A DNA stretch of 64,000 nt from Reticulitermes speratus (GCA_021186555.1 JAJKFL010000014.1:29218033-29282032), one strand, 5' to 3'. Shown: positions 10,720-22,539, counted from the first letter of the stretch. The notes: generated from the sequence alone by a model not told the origin. Program-made: numbers and translations.

Positions 10720-11030
10720 GGAAATTAAAAAGATACTAATACTGCAATAGCCGTGAGATGTAAACCTTTACAATACCATAATACATTGTAAATGTATCCA
10801 AAGAATTTTTTTTAAAAATGTTTTACACAAGAAACCTTTGACAATAAAATGTGTGACTATATATCACTTGAAGGTAAAAAGGTTATTTGATTTTGTGCTT
10901 GTAGGCAGAAACATGTATAGAATGACGAGTACGTTACCGGATCACGATAGTCACAAGGAAAATACGAGTATGTATATAAACAATGGAATACGCAATTATA
11001 ATCTTGCCTGTTGTTTTGTATCGGTGTGAA
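10720..11030. other. AT-rich, nothing recognised
   Basis: No element ends or coding signal seen. Confidence 0.5.
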
Positions 11031-11034
11031 ACTA

Positions 11035-11640
11035 TGTCTGTCGCATTGAGGGAGGAACATAGGCAGAGGGTGTTTTGCAGTAGGGTGCCGAGGACGATAT
11101 TTGGGACTAAGAGGAAGGAAGGAAGGAACAGGAGACTGGAGGAAATTGCATTATGAGGAGCTTTATAATCTGTACTGCTCACCAAATATTGTTAGGTTGG
11201 TCATATCAAGGCGAATGGGATGGACAGAGCTTATAGCACGTATGGGTAAAAGAGAAATGCATATAGGCTTTTGGTGGGGAGACGCGAAGGTAAAAAAGAG
11301 CATTTGTAAAACGTAGGCGTAGAAGGGAATATAATATTAAAATGGATCTTAATGCAGGCGTGCAAAACTTTTCCAAAAATGTAGGAGTCAGCTTAAAAGG
11401 GTGACATGAAGCAAGTTTCATACAGAAGACTCGAATATTAGGTGCCACAGTACAAACTTAGTCCGCCGGGCGGCCTGGCTCCCGGGATTTGTGCGCCCCT
11501 GTCTTATAGAAGCAGGATGGGGTGGTGTGGACTGCATGTATCTGGCTCAGAATATGGAGGAGTGGCGGGCTGTCGTGAACACGGTAATAAACCTTTAGGT
11601 TCCTTAAAATAGGGGGATTTCTTAAAAATATTGGTACGGA
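11035..11640 (+). pseudogene. LINE-A 3' end, diverged
   Basis: Frames on the plus strand give RKLHYEEL, LYNLYCSPNIVRL, ISRRMGWTELIARMGKREMH in one stretch. After a diverged middle part, GWGGVDCMYLAQNMEEWRA and VVNTVINL appear near 11515-11600. These are the same blocks as the LINE-A tail at 5392-5770, in the same order. Several frameshifts and stops show it is dead. Confidence 0.75.
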
Positions 11641-11644
11641 TGAA

Positions 11645-12845
11645 GAGTTTAAATTATGGAAGTCGTTATTACGCTGATAGCTAGTGTCTGGGATATAACG
11701 CCATAGAGTTTGGTACGTAGGTACCAGCATACCGGAGGAATGTTCAGCCTGCAGCCCCAGACGTTCGTGTCAAACTGTGTACGGCCTTACAACCCAGCAG
11801 GCGGCAGTAGGCTTATTCCCCGCCGTGCGAGCTTCAGGTGTCACTCCCGTGTATTGTTCGCCGTATTCATGTTGTTATTCCGGGACAGCAGACCTATCGT
11901 TTTGTTGACAGATACTTTACAGACGGTAGTTCTGTTCTTTTATGTTGCGCTTACGCCTACGCATTTGTCTGATCTCTTGGCTGTCTAGTAAATACGATAT
12001 TCACTGCTGGCATTAAAAAATTCTGCCAACTTTGTGTTGTCGTACATGATTCCTCCGTTTGTTCTTTTATTGCGCGCATTTACATAACTACAGAGCGCTT
12101 GCCTCGAGGCTACGCTCGAGTCTTATACTGTAGTTTTAATCCTTCTTTAATTTACTGTACAGTTTTACAACTGTTAAGGGTAACAAACTTCTCGTTAATG
12201 CAACTTTATAGTCAAACAAGTGAAATGTGTGCAACTTTTCATTAGACTTAACATAATTTGGCTAACAACGCCGTAATAAAACTTTGCATCACGAGTCTTT
12301 TCTCCTTGTTCTGACTTGGGTATCGATCTCCAGCAAGCCTGGGGTTACCGCATTACGACTCCTACAGGTCTGTAATTATTCAAGTGCTTTGCTATTTGTG
12401 GTAGTCATTTGCTAATTGGCCTGTAGATATTCCGATCTTATACATTCTAAAATAATACCACATGTTTGTGCTATATATAGAACGAGCCTCTTTGGACTTT
12501 TGTGTTTCCTGCATTACTAGGATACCTCTATAAATGGCTACAAAAATTCAGTTTATGAAACTGAGTTAAGGGGCATGCTTAATTAGTTTCAGAAGAGACA
12601 TTCAAAAAAACAGCAACACACAGCCGAAAATAAGGAAGTGGCGTTTAATGAGGAAGGTTCTGAATTCATTTACAGGTAATGCTGGGTTGTGCCCCCAACT
12701 TCCGTCCTGTGGCTGAGCGTAAAGAAACTTTCCCTTCATTTCCTTCAGTATCAGCGTTTTACAGCAGGACGGCTAGAAAATATGACACATTTCAATCCTG
12801 ATTTTCCATAATATGCGCCATTTCTAACACATTGGAAGATAGTAA
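11645..12845. other. No gene or repeat recognised
   Basis: No coding or repeat signal that I can support. Confidence 0.5.
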
Positions 12846-12847
12846 GT

Positions 12848-12963
12848 AGTTACCGACGTTTCAGAGGAGCGTGCTGCCTTCATCGTCAGGGTCAACGCAC
12901 CCTTTCTTGGACTGTTTTGACCCTGAAAATGGAGGCAGTACTGTTTTCCGAAATGTCAGTAAC
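12848..12963. mobile_element. Inverted pair of hammerhead-like motifs (ACGTC group)
   Basis: The minus motif (12848-12895) reads GUUGACC, CUGACGA, U, a GAAGG/CUCCUC hairpin, GAAACGUC, then GGUAAC, which pairs back with GUUGACC with one bulge. The plus motif (12914-12963) has GACC, CUGAAAA, then GGAG-GCAG/ACUG-UUUCC as helix II, GAAAUGUC and AGUAAC. The pair is head-to-head and non-coding. The core order matches a hammerhead, but helix III (ACGU) is too short to close on itself. Confidence 0.5.
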
Positions 12964-12969
12964 AACCTT

Positions 12970-13355
12970 TCGGTACGACGGCATGTCTAAGAATCTACAT
13001 CATGCTACGTAAGTTTTACGGTGGCAGGTTTGTTGGCTTTCTGCAGATTCCGCAGTTGGCAGAACCATCGTATGTCGGCTGTTCACGACGTTATTCAGAC
13101 GACTTACAGCTTTTATCATAGTAATGGAATGAAGAAGGATCAGATGCTCGTATTAGAGATCCATCGTGGGTGTAGGCTAATCCAGTAGGCCCAGCAAATC
13201 TGAAGCCCACGGTAGGGACCGGAGCTCTGCGTTCGTCTTCGTAGTTTGGGGAATCCCCCACCCCGTCTTTAGTAAACGTTATTTAACGACGCTGTCAATT
13301 GCTAAGATTATGTGGCGTTGGTGATACGTGAATGAATGAGTGCGGGTATTGGTGG
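12970..13355. other. No gene or repeat recognised
   Basis: Nothing supported. Confidence 0.5.
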
Positions 13356-13359
13356 ACAG

Positions 13360-13495
13360 GGGTAAGATGAATTACCCCAGAAAAACGTGTCTGTGCCACT
13401 TTTTCTTTCCACCATAAATCTTACATTAAATGGCTTGGGATCGAACCAAACCCTCCGCGTTGAGAGGCCTGCAGCTGATTATACGACGGTTCTTC
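13360..13495 (-). mobile_element. SINE-4 fragment
   Basis: Plus-strand blocks GTGCCACTTTTTCTTTCCACC, TGGGATCGAACCAAACCC and GTTGAGAGGCC match the reverse complement of the SINE-4 copy at 50667-50862, including its GGTTCGATCCC-type B box. Confidence 0.6.
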
Positions 13496-13734
13496 AGTAA
13501 GGAAGAAAGTGTTGCTAGGGTAAGCTGAGCTGCCAGGTCGTGCTGACAGGCCTGGAGTCTTCCGAAGTTCGTTTTATGTTGACAGAATACTTTTTCAGAC
13601 TTTCTTTTCAAATATTTCAGTCACTTGCGTTCTTTTCCCAGAGAAGGAACGAAACTGAACTAATGGAAGTTAAGGGAAGTTTACGTATGAGGGAGTGGAG
13701 ATACAGTGACAGTGAATTTTTAACTTTCGGCACT

Positions 13735-13825
13735 AGATAGGTAATGGCCAGCTTCACGCTTCGGCCGCTTTATTTCTGGGGAAGGAAACTTCTAGTTACC
13801 ATGGGATAGGAGCCTGGATGCTGTG
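13735..13825 (-). mobile_element. SINE-2 fragment
   Basis: CCAGCTTCACGCTTCGGCCG, TTTATTTCTGGGGAAGG and CATGGGATAGGAGCCTGG are the reverse complement of the SINE-2 body. Confidence 0.55.
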
Positions 13826-14114
13826 GAGAACATCTCAGTCGCTTTTTCCTGCCGGAAATCGAAGGCGTAGGATATTAAAAAAGATTTGAAACACAAATTC
13901 TTGTGAGCATGCACACTTAGCGTGATTCTGAATGCTGTAAGTGGACATGTAAATTGCGTGTTACGATCTGCGTCATCTGCCTTCATATAACTTGGGCGTA
14001 TCGTCGCGTTTCTGTTTTGTTTAGACAATGGATTTGATTCCATCTGTTGGGTCGGCACTATCTGTGCCTCTTTGCCATATTACGCATTAAACCCATTTGT
14101 CTGCAGGCGGTAAC

Positions 14115-14410
14115 ATAAATGTGGCCAATCAAATGCTGCTGCACTTAGTAGTCGACTCACTAATCTTCCCATAAATGCCCTTTATTGAAGCCGCCCTCTC
14201 GTGACGAAGCATACGTGACATGAGGCAGTTTATAGACACGACACGGAGTTGTTTGCATGCAGATTTTACAGAAACGGAACATTTTCTGTAAAAAAGAAAA
14301 AAAAAAAAGAAAGAAAAATTCTCGTCAGCTTCATAGGCCTTACGTCGTACGAGATATGGAACGTATGTCCCTTGATCTGGAGATGGTTTCATTTTGCACT
14401 GCCTGTTTTT
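14115..14410. other. No gene recognised; A-rich tract inside
   Basis: Contains an A-rich run near 14290-14318. No coding signal. Confidence 0.5.
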
Positions 14411-14414
14411 GAAG

Positions 14415-14640
14415 CCGGGATAGCTCAGTTGGTGTACTCACTATGGGCTGGACGACAGAGGAGTGGTGCTTGGATTCCCACAGGAGCGGTGTCCACACCC
14501 GGGGTTTACTAGTTGCGTCCCGTGGTCAGTTTTCAGGTATAACAGTTGTGTAGCAGGCTGCTGAGGAAAAACCGAACGGCTGTAGTGTCGAATCGGGTCC
14601 AGGGTGCCTTGGTTCGATGTCCGTCTGCGACGCTGTACAG
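14415..14640 (+). mobile_element. SINE-2 copy
   Basis: Starts with a tRNA-like head, GCCGGGATAGCTCAGTTGGT, then CTATGGGCTGGACGAC and GCTTGGATTCCC in place of the B box. The body is diverged beyond about 14520. Confidence 0.6.
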
Positions 14641-14842
14641 TGGGTCAAATGAAGCAATACCTGGTCAAAATTAAAATTCTTCGACTTCCACAAAATGCTT
14701 AAAATTCTACTTGAGGAGCAACAGGAAGTTCTCAGGGTAACGAAAAGGTACGTTTCATGACATTTGGCGTTGATATGTTTTCGGTAGAGGCAAACAAACA
14801 GAGCGTTATTTCAGGCTTCCGCCGCGATGTTGATGAGATCTG

Positions 14843-15015
14843 CGCTCTTCTGGGATATTACACAGCGTCGAGTGTTAATCCTTTATCGACGTTTCAGAAC
14901 AACGTATCGGTCCCGTCTTCAACTTCTTGACCCTTGAAAATGGGACCAATACATTGTCCCGAAAGGTCGGTAAAGGATTACCACTCGACGCTGCGTAATA
15001 TCCTAGAAGAGTGCA
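14843..15015. mobile_element. Foldback with inverted hammerhead-like pair (ACGTC group)
   Basis: Outer arms GGGATATTACACAGCGTCGA (left) and TCGACGCTGCGTAATATCC (right) are inverted repeats. Between them, a minus motif (14882-14925) ends in GAAACGUCGAUAA. A plus motif (14925-14976) reads UUGACCC, UUGAAAA, U, GGGAC paired with GUCCC, GAAAGGUC, GGUAAA. Confidence 0.55.
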
Positions 15016-16130
15016 GATGTTACAGACAGCGTTGTTAGTAGCAGCGTTTTGGAAAGGCACTATGTGCACAAACTCTGGTAGTGGTTTTATTAATTATTTT
15101 TACAGTGACAATTTAATTTATTAGGTGAATTGATTACGGCGCATAGCAATAAAGTTAAGTAATGTGTGAACCAATTAAAAACGTAATATTTCGAGAGAAA
15201 TAAATAATTTTCATATCAATTTATATTACACTGATTTTTTGTTGCATAAAATTTGAAGTCCGTTATTTACATAGAGCTGTAAAATTGATCTGAGCCGATC
15301 CAGCTCCGTTTGTTGCATTATTGTATAGCTTCAAACTTTATTATTATTAACTGCTAATACATGCTGCTCTGAAAGTTATTAACGATTGCATAAAGTAGTG
15401 TCATGTACTTAGAGAATTTTATCATGCGGTTTGACATGTAATCTACCATTTTGAGTGCCCACCTTCAATTTTAATAAAACGTTAATAGAGTGTGGATGAC
15501 TAACCACCTTACACATTATGTATGCTATGTTTATAAATATACACTTTACATTCTTAGACATATACATATATATTTATTATATATTTTATAATAAACTATG
15601 AAAAACTTTCGCACAATTATTTACAGATAAATACAAAATTAAAGCACAGGAGCTGTTTAAAATTTGGACACAAAGGAAAGGCAAGCGCAGCAACATAAAG
15701 AGTGAATACGTTAAAAAGAGTGTCATAGGGATGTACAGATATTTTTGTTTTCAATTAAGAATGTAGATACCACGTGTACATTTATTTTATAAAAATTAAA
15801 CCGACATTAATTAAATATTAATTGCATTATTTTCAATTTTCAATGAGATTTTATTTTCAGTTTTGTTAATATAATTATAATTATTATTTTACAGCTCATT
15901 TTGGGCCTAAAGAAATTTCCCGGAGCGCATTAAGGGAAATAGAATATATCGTGTTGTAGTGGATATTTGAAAAGAGGGATTGGTGCAAGAAGAAACTAAC
16001 AGTATTTTGTATCAAAGAACGCAGAATGGTTGGAACAAGATGTCAATTTACACGTTAAAGTTATGGCCAAAACATATGAAACAGATTACGAAATGCCATG
16101 CACTTCAGGTGTACGTGGTCGTCGAAAACT
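15016..16130. other. AT-rich, nothing recognised
   Basis: Strongly AT-rich around 15060-15900. No reading frame or element end recognised. Confidence 0.55.
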
Positions 16131-16289
16131 TAGACGTTAGGTGGTGTCTGTGTGTGTGTGGTGTCACTCGCTGCTCTGCCGGTTCGCTTCCCGGTCTGTT
16201 CGGGAGGTTTGGCCGTGTCTCTATATGATGCACATAAAGCAGACACCTCGGGACGCAACTGATACGCTTTCTTGACCGCGGGACGCAAC

Positions 16290-16475
16290 TCGTACGGCCC
16301 CATCCACGCCAGCAATGGGGTTCACCCAACCTTCTGTTCAGTGGGTACCGATGTTTCGTTTCTTCTGGGATAAAGAGGCCAGTACGTGAAGCTGACGGCG
16401 TCTTCATGTAGAGCCGAGGTTATGAATGCTAGGAGCTCTATTTCGACCCCCATACGCCTTTATGACATGGTGCTT
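16290..16475 (+). mobile_element. SINE-2 fragment
   Basis: Contains GGGTTCACCCAACCTTCTG, CAGTGGGTACCGATG, GGGATAAAGAGGCC, GAGCCGAGGTTATGAATG and CCCCATACGCC, the SINE-2 body and tail blocks in order. Confidence 0.6.
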
Positions 16476-16554
16476 AACTGTGGTTAATGTGTGTACTCGG
16501 GGACTTCCAAGATTCAGTGCTAAAATGTCTGCATTTTACCCACGCAGCTTACTT

Positions 16555-16720
16555 GTATGTTCCATATGATTCGTACATTGTACAGTAAACAGCGATTGTC
16601 TGTTTGTACAGCATTCGCCTCTTGGTCTTCGTGTTGCAATCGCGCCGTGTTTTCTGTGAGGTAGGAACTGAATCTTTGCAAGTAATGTAGATGACGTTTA
16701 ATCTTCAAAGGGTTACGTAA
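16555..16720 (+). repeat. Unclassified interspersed repeat R
   Basis: Core CAGTAAACAGCGATTGTC and CAGCATTCGCC, then GTGAGGTAGGAACTGAATC. Related segments occur at 43185-43265, 45000-45090 (minus), 48425-48560, 52985-53115, 57600-57670 and 58865-58930. No element ends identified. Confidence 0.4.
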
Positions 16721-16729
16721 CACAGGGAC

Positions 16730-17455
16730 AGCATTGCTTCAGCCACTCTTGTTACATTTTAGTAGTTATTTTACTGAACTATACCTCCACCTTCGTTGAG
16801 CTCAGGCTTCGTAGTTTTTTTTTTATAATTTTGATGACTTGAGAGAATGAGCCTGGTGCCTCACTTGAGGTATTATGTAGCAGGATCCTCTGGCGACTGA
16901 TTCTCGTTTGATGTATTACTTAGCAAGATCCTGTGGAAAATCTTCCGTCCTCTTAGCTCTTATTGTCTTCTGTGCTTTAACTTTCTCCGTTTTTCTTCTT
17001 CTACTGTTTTGCTACATTTTTCTGTTATAGGCCTATATTCATCTATTTGTTTTTTTGCACATATGACTTTTCTCGTAATTTGTTTTCTTTTTTGTTTCTT
17101 TGTTGCCTCCCCGTCGTTTATGTATTTACTTTTTGTACATCTTGCTCCATATCATTGCCTCCGTACGCCCACCCGTTCATCTGTCTGCCTAATTACCTAC
17201 TTGACGGTCTCCCTGTATTACCCACCATCCTGTCTCGTTCATCCGGATGCCTGTCTGTCCATCGAACTCCTTTTCATGTTACTTTTACTTCCGCTGTGGT
17301 GTAGAATAGGGTTGGACAGTTATTTTGGCTGCTGCTTTCCTGGCGAAACGTTTGCATGGATGTAAGGTTGTTCATGTTCAGCATATGCCTCTGATTTGTG
17401 CATAAGAAATTAAGGGTGCAGCGTCGTATGAGTTGGGGTTTTAAACTTAAAACAA
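16730..17455. other. Pyrimidine-rich, no gene recognised
   Basis: Frames at 17009-17365 are hydrophobic because of T- and C-rich sequence. I see no protein family in them. Confidence 0.5.
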
Positions 17456-17459
17456 GGTG

Positions 17460-17745
17460 AGAGGTGAAGTTTTCTCTGTCCACGCCTTGAAGGCGTAAAG
17501 GGAAGTAGAGGTGTAGCTCCACTCATTCGTAACCTCGGAACTAGGTGGAGGTGAGTGGTCAGCCTTACGCCTCGGCCGCTTTACTCCCAGGAAAGAAATC
17601 CAGTTCCCATTGAATAGAAGGCTTGGTGGGCCACAGAGCGGATCTGCACGTTTGGGAGAAGAGAATGTCTCTTGCCCATACTGTGGTTCGAACCCTAGAC
17701 CGTCCATGAAGTAGCTTAGTCGCTATACCAGCTGCACTACTCCGT
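17460..17745 (-). mobile_element. SINE-2 copy, nearly full length
   Basis: On the minus strand: tRNA-like head GTGCAGCTGGTATAGCGAC, B box GGGTTCGAACC, body AAGCGGCCGAGGCGTAAGGC, GTTCCGAGGTTACGAATG, tail CTTCACCTCTCACCTT. It has the same order and length as 59099-59380. Confidence 0.75.
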
Positions 17746-17749
17746 CGGA

Positions 17750-18580
17750 ACGAAATATAATGGAAAGATTTTCTGTTCATTAACATCGTTTTAACGTCAT
17801 AATTCCTGAAATCATACTTTTCATGCAAGTGTACGCAGGAAACAGATTCTAATACGTTCTGTTGCACTGTTTGTTGCTGCGGGCCGGTTTGTTAATGTTG
17901 AGCCGGATGAAGCCGGCGGGCCGGGTTTTGCTGGCCGATAGTACGGAGGCAGGATACGAATAGAATAGACAAGTATTGTAATGACCTGTCAGACCTAAGG
18001 AAATCTCTGTGACTTTATACGGAATAACTTGTGGTGTTGAATCTGAAAGTGACGGTAACACGGAGAGCTAGCGGGACCCACAGTAAGGTTGGCAGCCGTG
18101 CCGACTGCTGGCTGCTGGGATCAACACGAAATCGTTCGGGCGGGTAGGGGAGAGCTATTTTCGGGAATATTTATCGTCCCTAGAATGTCATAACAATGAG
18201 AGGGGACGATTGTCGTTACGAGATCAAACAAAAATTCAGAGCTTTGAGACACGGAACGCGACTTTTCGTCTCTACAGTGAAATGTACGGTTTTGCCACAA
18301 CTCTTTGCAACAGGAGCAGTGAGAGGCCTTTCGTCTGCAGCTGTAGTGGTTATGTGTTCTTTGCATTAAGTTCGTGGAATGAAAGTACAATAGAGTGGTG
18401 TGTCTGTTCGTCAGGGTATTTCATTTCTGAAATACTGAAAGGATTTTGAGTCAGTTTGGTATTTGGGGTGTGGACTACTTTGGAAGTTGCAGGACGACTT
18501 TATTTGGACTTACGTCGTACAAAGTAACGTCCGCTTTATATAGCTAAGGAAAGTTTTGAAGTGTTCGCTGCGACAGGATT
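17750..18580. other. No gene or repeat recognised
   Basis: Nothing supported. Confidence 0.5.
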
Positions 18581-18582
18581 CT

Positions 18583-18760
18583 GTAAAATCCTCTCGGGCC
18601 GACAGCCGCGTCAGGTAATCCAAATACACCAACGTTTTAGAGACTGACTTCGTCTTCATCCTCAGGGTACCCTCAGTAACCTGAGGATGGAGACGAAGTC
18701 AGTCTTCGAAACGCTGGTGTATTGAATTACTTTACGCGGCTGTCGGCCCGAGAGGACTTT
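18583..18760. mobile_element. Foldback with hammerhead-like pair (CAGCCGCGTCA arms)
   Basis: Arms of about 75 bp are near-perfect inverted repeats, beginning TCGGGCCGACAGCCGCGTCA on the left. The plus motif (18676-18723) has CUGAGGA, U, GGAGAC paired with GUCUUC (6 bp with one wobble), GAA, ACGCU, GGUG. The minus motif (18623-18670) has CUGAGGA and ACGUUGGUG but UAAAAC instead of CGAAAC. The same arm type recurs at 33866-33990. Confidence 0.6.
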
Positions 18761-18879
18761 GTAGAAGCTCTGCTTTACATGAATTACGAAGAACTGATTG
18801 TGTAGGAACTTTTATTCGTGTTCGTCATTTGATGTTCTGACAGTTATCAAGTATGAGGACCGAATATGCTCGTATATTT

Positions 18880-18924
18880 ACTACTACATGTTTCGGCCAA
18901 ATTGTACGGCCATCATCAGGTAGT
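18880..18924 (-). ncRNA. Hammerhead-like ribozyme (type I layout), well preserved
   Basis: Minus strand: ACUAC (18920-18924), core CUGAUGA (18913-18919), one extra U (18912), GGCC (18908-18911), 9-nt loop, GGCC (18895-18898), GAA (18892-18894). Then comes the palindrome ACAUGU (18886-18891), A (18885), and GUAGU (18880-18884), which pairs exactly with ACUAC as helix I. All core positions fit the hammerhead consensus except for the inserted U. Confidence 0.75.
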
Positions 18925-19263
18925 CACAAATCCATATAAAGAAATAGTGACCTAGGAATAGGCCTCTCCATTACAAGCAATGGATATGTTATAAAACTAA
19001 ACTATTATTCCAGAAAGGAATAATAATTAATGTACAATAAACTTATAGCGAAATAGATAAAATAATTAAAAGCCAATATATACTGTTGAATTTCCCTGTT
19101 GTTTTGGAGTGTTATATGATGTAGGGCGGTTTGCTCTGAGACGTATTGGCGTGTAGTGGATATATGTTATGTAACTTTTACTGGAGTTTTGCAGTGTATA
19201 TTCTTAAAACTGTAAAAATAACATCGGTAAATAAATAGGCGTTTTTTGTGTGTACGTATATTT

Positions 19264-19308
19264 ACTACTACATGTTTCGGCCAAATCATTCGGCAATCAT
19301 CAGGTAGT
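19264..19308 (-). ncRNA. Hammerhead-like ribozyme, second unit
   Basis: Same layout as 18880-18924: ACUAC (19304-19308), CUGAUGA (19297-19303), U, UGCC and GGCC as helix II with one mismatch at its base, GAA (19276-19278), ACAUGU (19270-19275), A, GUAGU (19264-19268). Helix I is unchanged, while the helix II loop has diverged. Confidence 0.7.
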
Positions 19309-19737
19309 CCACAAATCCATATAAGAAAGTATGACCTAGAAAGAGGCCTCTCGTTTAAAAATAGTGGATATGTTCTGTCGGCAGTGTTGATGATGATTGG
19401 AGTTGCTGTGAAGTAACTTCGTTGGTTATTCAGGGTAGTCACGATTATCGAGTCGCGGGGGTGGGGGTGGTTATTTGCGCCACTGCATCTTCACTTTTCG
19501 TCCTGATCAATATGAATCCCTACATCTATGACTGAAACGTAAGGAAATAGGAATAAAGTCATTTATGATTTGTGCTGTGTGATACCTGTCGTGAGATTAG
19601 CTTGGCAGCCATAGACGTGTCTCTCCAGTACATGAGCATCAGGAGTAACATACTTAAAAAGAGATGCGTGCATTCCACTGCAGTACACCTTTCCAGTTTT
19701 CTGTCTCCCTATGACTGGCTTATGCGCCGTTCAGATT

Positions 19738-19905
19738 AGGTCTGGGGTCCACCCAGTGTCATATCCATTGCTTACTGGGGGCTCTTTACCGGTGTGACGG
19801 AGATGAAAGTTCCCGGCCCTGAAACTGCCGACTGACCTCAATCTGGAGCTGAAGGAGTACATGGAGCTGTATCTTTGCTCTTCCATACATCTTGGTGACA
19901 GTGCT
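19738..19905 (+). mobile_element. SINE-2 fragment
   Basis: GGTCTGGGGTCCACCCAGTG, TTACTGGGGGCTC, GACTGACCTCAATCTGGAGC and GAGCTGTATCTTTGCTC follow SINE-2 body order, without the tRNA-like head. Confidence 0.5.
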
Positions 19906-19909
19906 GAAT

Positions 19910-20690
19910 TAAGAGCAGGGATAAGTTTACACCTTTTTATACACTGACAGACCAAAGAAACAAACGAACAAGACTGTGACACGACAAAAAAACCAAGCGT
20001 ATTTTATTTTAGTTTTTGATTTAGCAACAAAGGTAGGTGTGCGTGAATCATGACACGTGTAACACAGTTACTTTCATACGATTGTGAGGGTTGTGTTAAT
20101 TATAGCTGTCAACGCGGCCTGCATACACAGAGGAGATACATTACATTGTGTGAGTTGAAAACTGGCATTGTGGAATCTGATAACAAAACTTCTGTCGACC
20201 ATGTTTCATTAAAATCATGCCAACTCCTTCAGTTAAATTTTGCACACTGAAGTAGGAGAAACGAAAACATATAGTTTTCAGTTTTCTCTCTAGGTTTCTT
20301 TTAAATGTCCTTCAGAATATGAATGCGCCTTTGTTACATGTTTGTGCAGGTTTTTACCAATTTCAGACGATTCTTTGTAGCTGCTGGTAGATATGTCACT
20401 GGCTGTTTGTAGGCAGAATTGAATGAGTCCTGAGGTAACTGTCCGATAGTAAAACCAGGCAGTTCAACTCTATCATCAGGACTTCTCATTGGACACGGCC
20501 CGATCCAGTTTATATGCCTCCAGTCCTCACACCTCCTCCTTCATGTCAGTCTCGGTGTTAGCCTGCCACGTCTTCCACATTCCAAGTGTCTGATTTCCAA
20601 AAAGGTTATCTCCACCAAAATGCTCTGTGTATTTCTTGTGTTCTTATTTTGCGTTACATGTCCAGGCCGTGCTAATCTGATACATTCCAT
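19910..20690. other. No gene or repeat recognised
   Basis: Nothing supported. Confidence 0.5.
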
Positions 20691-20703
20691 TACCCAGAAA
20701 ATA

Positions 20704-21186
20704 CAGTGCAACCTGGAACTTCGAACACAATCCGTTCCAGGAGACGGTTCGACTTTCAAGTTGCTCGACTTTCGAGTTAAATTTCCCCATAAGAAATAAT
20801 GTAAATTGAATTAATTCGTTCCAGACCCCCAAAATTTACCCAATATAAAACATTTTAAGTGCCTATTTCAAAAGATCATAATGATAAAACAAGTATATTT
20901 AATTTCAATAATTGAAATTTTTTATTTATAATAGTACATACATAAAAATATTGTATAATAATCAATCAATATAATAATAATAATAGGAGGGATATTACTG
21001 TTCACTGGAAGGTGAATTACCCTTCTTTCATCTGGACCAAGCAGAGAGAGAAGGCGACCACGTGACGACCACGTGATTCTTTGTTCGACTTTCGAGTTTT
21101 TGTTCGAGTTTCAAAACCGGATTTTCCTCGAATTTTTTTTTCGAGTTTCAGGTTGTTCGAACATCAAGCCGTTCGAGGGTCCACTG
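20704..21186. mobile_element. pogo/Tigger-type MITE, 483 bp
   Basis: Ends are inverted: CAGTGCAACCT on the left, and CAGTGGACCCTCGAACGGC read from the right. TA flanks both (20702-20703, 21187-21188), the target of Tc1/mariner-superfamily elements. Subterminal blocks repeat GACTTTCGAGTT and GTTCGAA in both halves. No transposase. Class inferred from CAGTG-type ends and TA target. Confidence 0.7.
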
Positions 21187-21189
21187 TAC

Positions 21190-22320
21190 TAAGGGACTTT
21201 TGACTAAATGATTTACTCTGTTATTTCCTAAATTGTTCAGTTGCTACGTCCCTTTGAGGTCCAAATATTTTCCTAATTTTTTCCCCAAACACCTGTAACT
21301 TTCTCTGATTTAATACATTCCCGTGGTGTTACTTATGTAATTTATCACTACATATTGCCGTATAACTACAAGTGGTCGTCACGTGGACTTGACAACCACA
21401 GAAAGGGAATGTGTTTTGAGGTCGGATAGCACGTATTGCTGCCAGTTTTGTCTCTCAAAATGCGGAGTAATATCGTAAAGCAATTTCATGCCAGAGGATA
21501 TGAGTAAATGATAATGCCGATGTGTGCTTCTGACTCACTGCTTCCGTCGTAGGCCCATTGCAAATTTACAGCACAGATAACTTTGTTTTGCCACTCAGGT
21601 TGAAGATTTAATGAACACTTTAACATCTGAAGGGAAAACTAAACAAAATTTGAGAAAGGAACACACAAAGTTATAATTGAGTCATGACTGAAATCTCATT
21701 AACGTGTTTATATCTAGAGCCTGAAGCTGTGTTTTGCTAACTCAAAATGATTCAAAATAAAAATATCACCTTAAGTTTATACTTAATGCTTGTAATAGCA
21801 GCTGTAAATGTGGTTTGTGATGTTTTTTTTCTGCCTGAGCGAAATTCTGGCTGCCTTCCAGGTTTGCGGTATTATCCTACCACCTCCCAATTATCACTCG
21901 CGTATGCTGATGCTTCAGAATGTAAATTATTGACTGAAACACATCTGTTTGCTGCAGGCAAACGATGTAAGTGAGAAACAAGATATTTATAACGATGAGG
22001 CCTTTAAGAATGAGGTTACGTTGCTTTTAAAGGTGCAGTGTAATAGGCCCAACGTCTGCTTCTAGTTCGCAAGGGCCGTAGAAAGAAGCCAGATATGAAG
22101 TATGGTTTAAACTTTGATACAAAGATTTCTTAGGTTTGTTTTTGTGTCAAAAATGTTATTTCATGTTACGGATTGGATTCAACCGATAGCGGATATGAAC
22201 CAGTTGTAGGCTGTGCGGTTGAGGAGTCTGTGGAATTTTTTTGTCATGTTTTTGTAATACGAGTTTTTTTTTTTTTTTTTTTTTTTAATAGATTGAAGTT
22301 CTTACATCCATGTTTATAAT
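21190..22320. other. No gene recognised; poly-T at 22263-22287
   Basis: A T homopolymer interrupts otherwise featureless sequence. Confidence 0.5.
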
Positions 22321-22324
22321 TATT

Positions 22325-22530
22325 AAAATCTTCTGGATATGACACCGTGTTGACTGGTAAATGGTTACCGATTTCTGGGGGAGCATGCTGCTTTTGTCCC
22401 TCACGGTTCAGGTAGTCCCAGAAGATCTTGGAATGATTTTACTCTGAAGATGAATGCAGAGAGTTCCTTCGAAACGTCGATAATTTAACGAGGCGGCATG
22501 GCAGCACATCCAGAAGACTTTAAGTCCTCC
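22325..22530. mobile_element. Foldback with hammerhead-like pair (ACGTC group)
   Basis: TCTTCTGGATATGACACCG on the left and the reverse complement of CACATCCAGAAGACTTTAA on the right form outer arms. The plus motif near 22441-22486 has CUGAAGA, U, GAA paired with UUC, GAAACGUC, GAUAAU. The minus motif near 22364-22412 is degraded. Confidence 0.5.
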
Positions 22531-22539
22531 TTGTACTTC

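Larger units (their letters stand above)
18843..19379 (-). mobile_element. Tandem 384-bp hammerhead unit (retrozyme-like)
   Basis: Two segments of about 100 bp, around 18872-18972 and 19256-19352, are direct repeats. Each carries a hammerhead-like motif in the same orientation, exactly 384 bp apart (18880 and 19264). The second copy stops matching about 19379. A partial match of ATGTTCTG at about 18832 and 19375 may be a weak target duplication. Known metazoan retrozymes are tandem repeats of a few hundred bases with type I hammerheads that release monomer-length RNA circles. Assignment to that class is inference. Confidence 0.65.
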
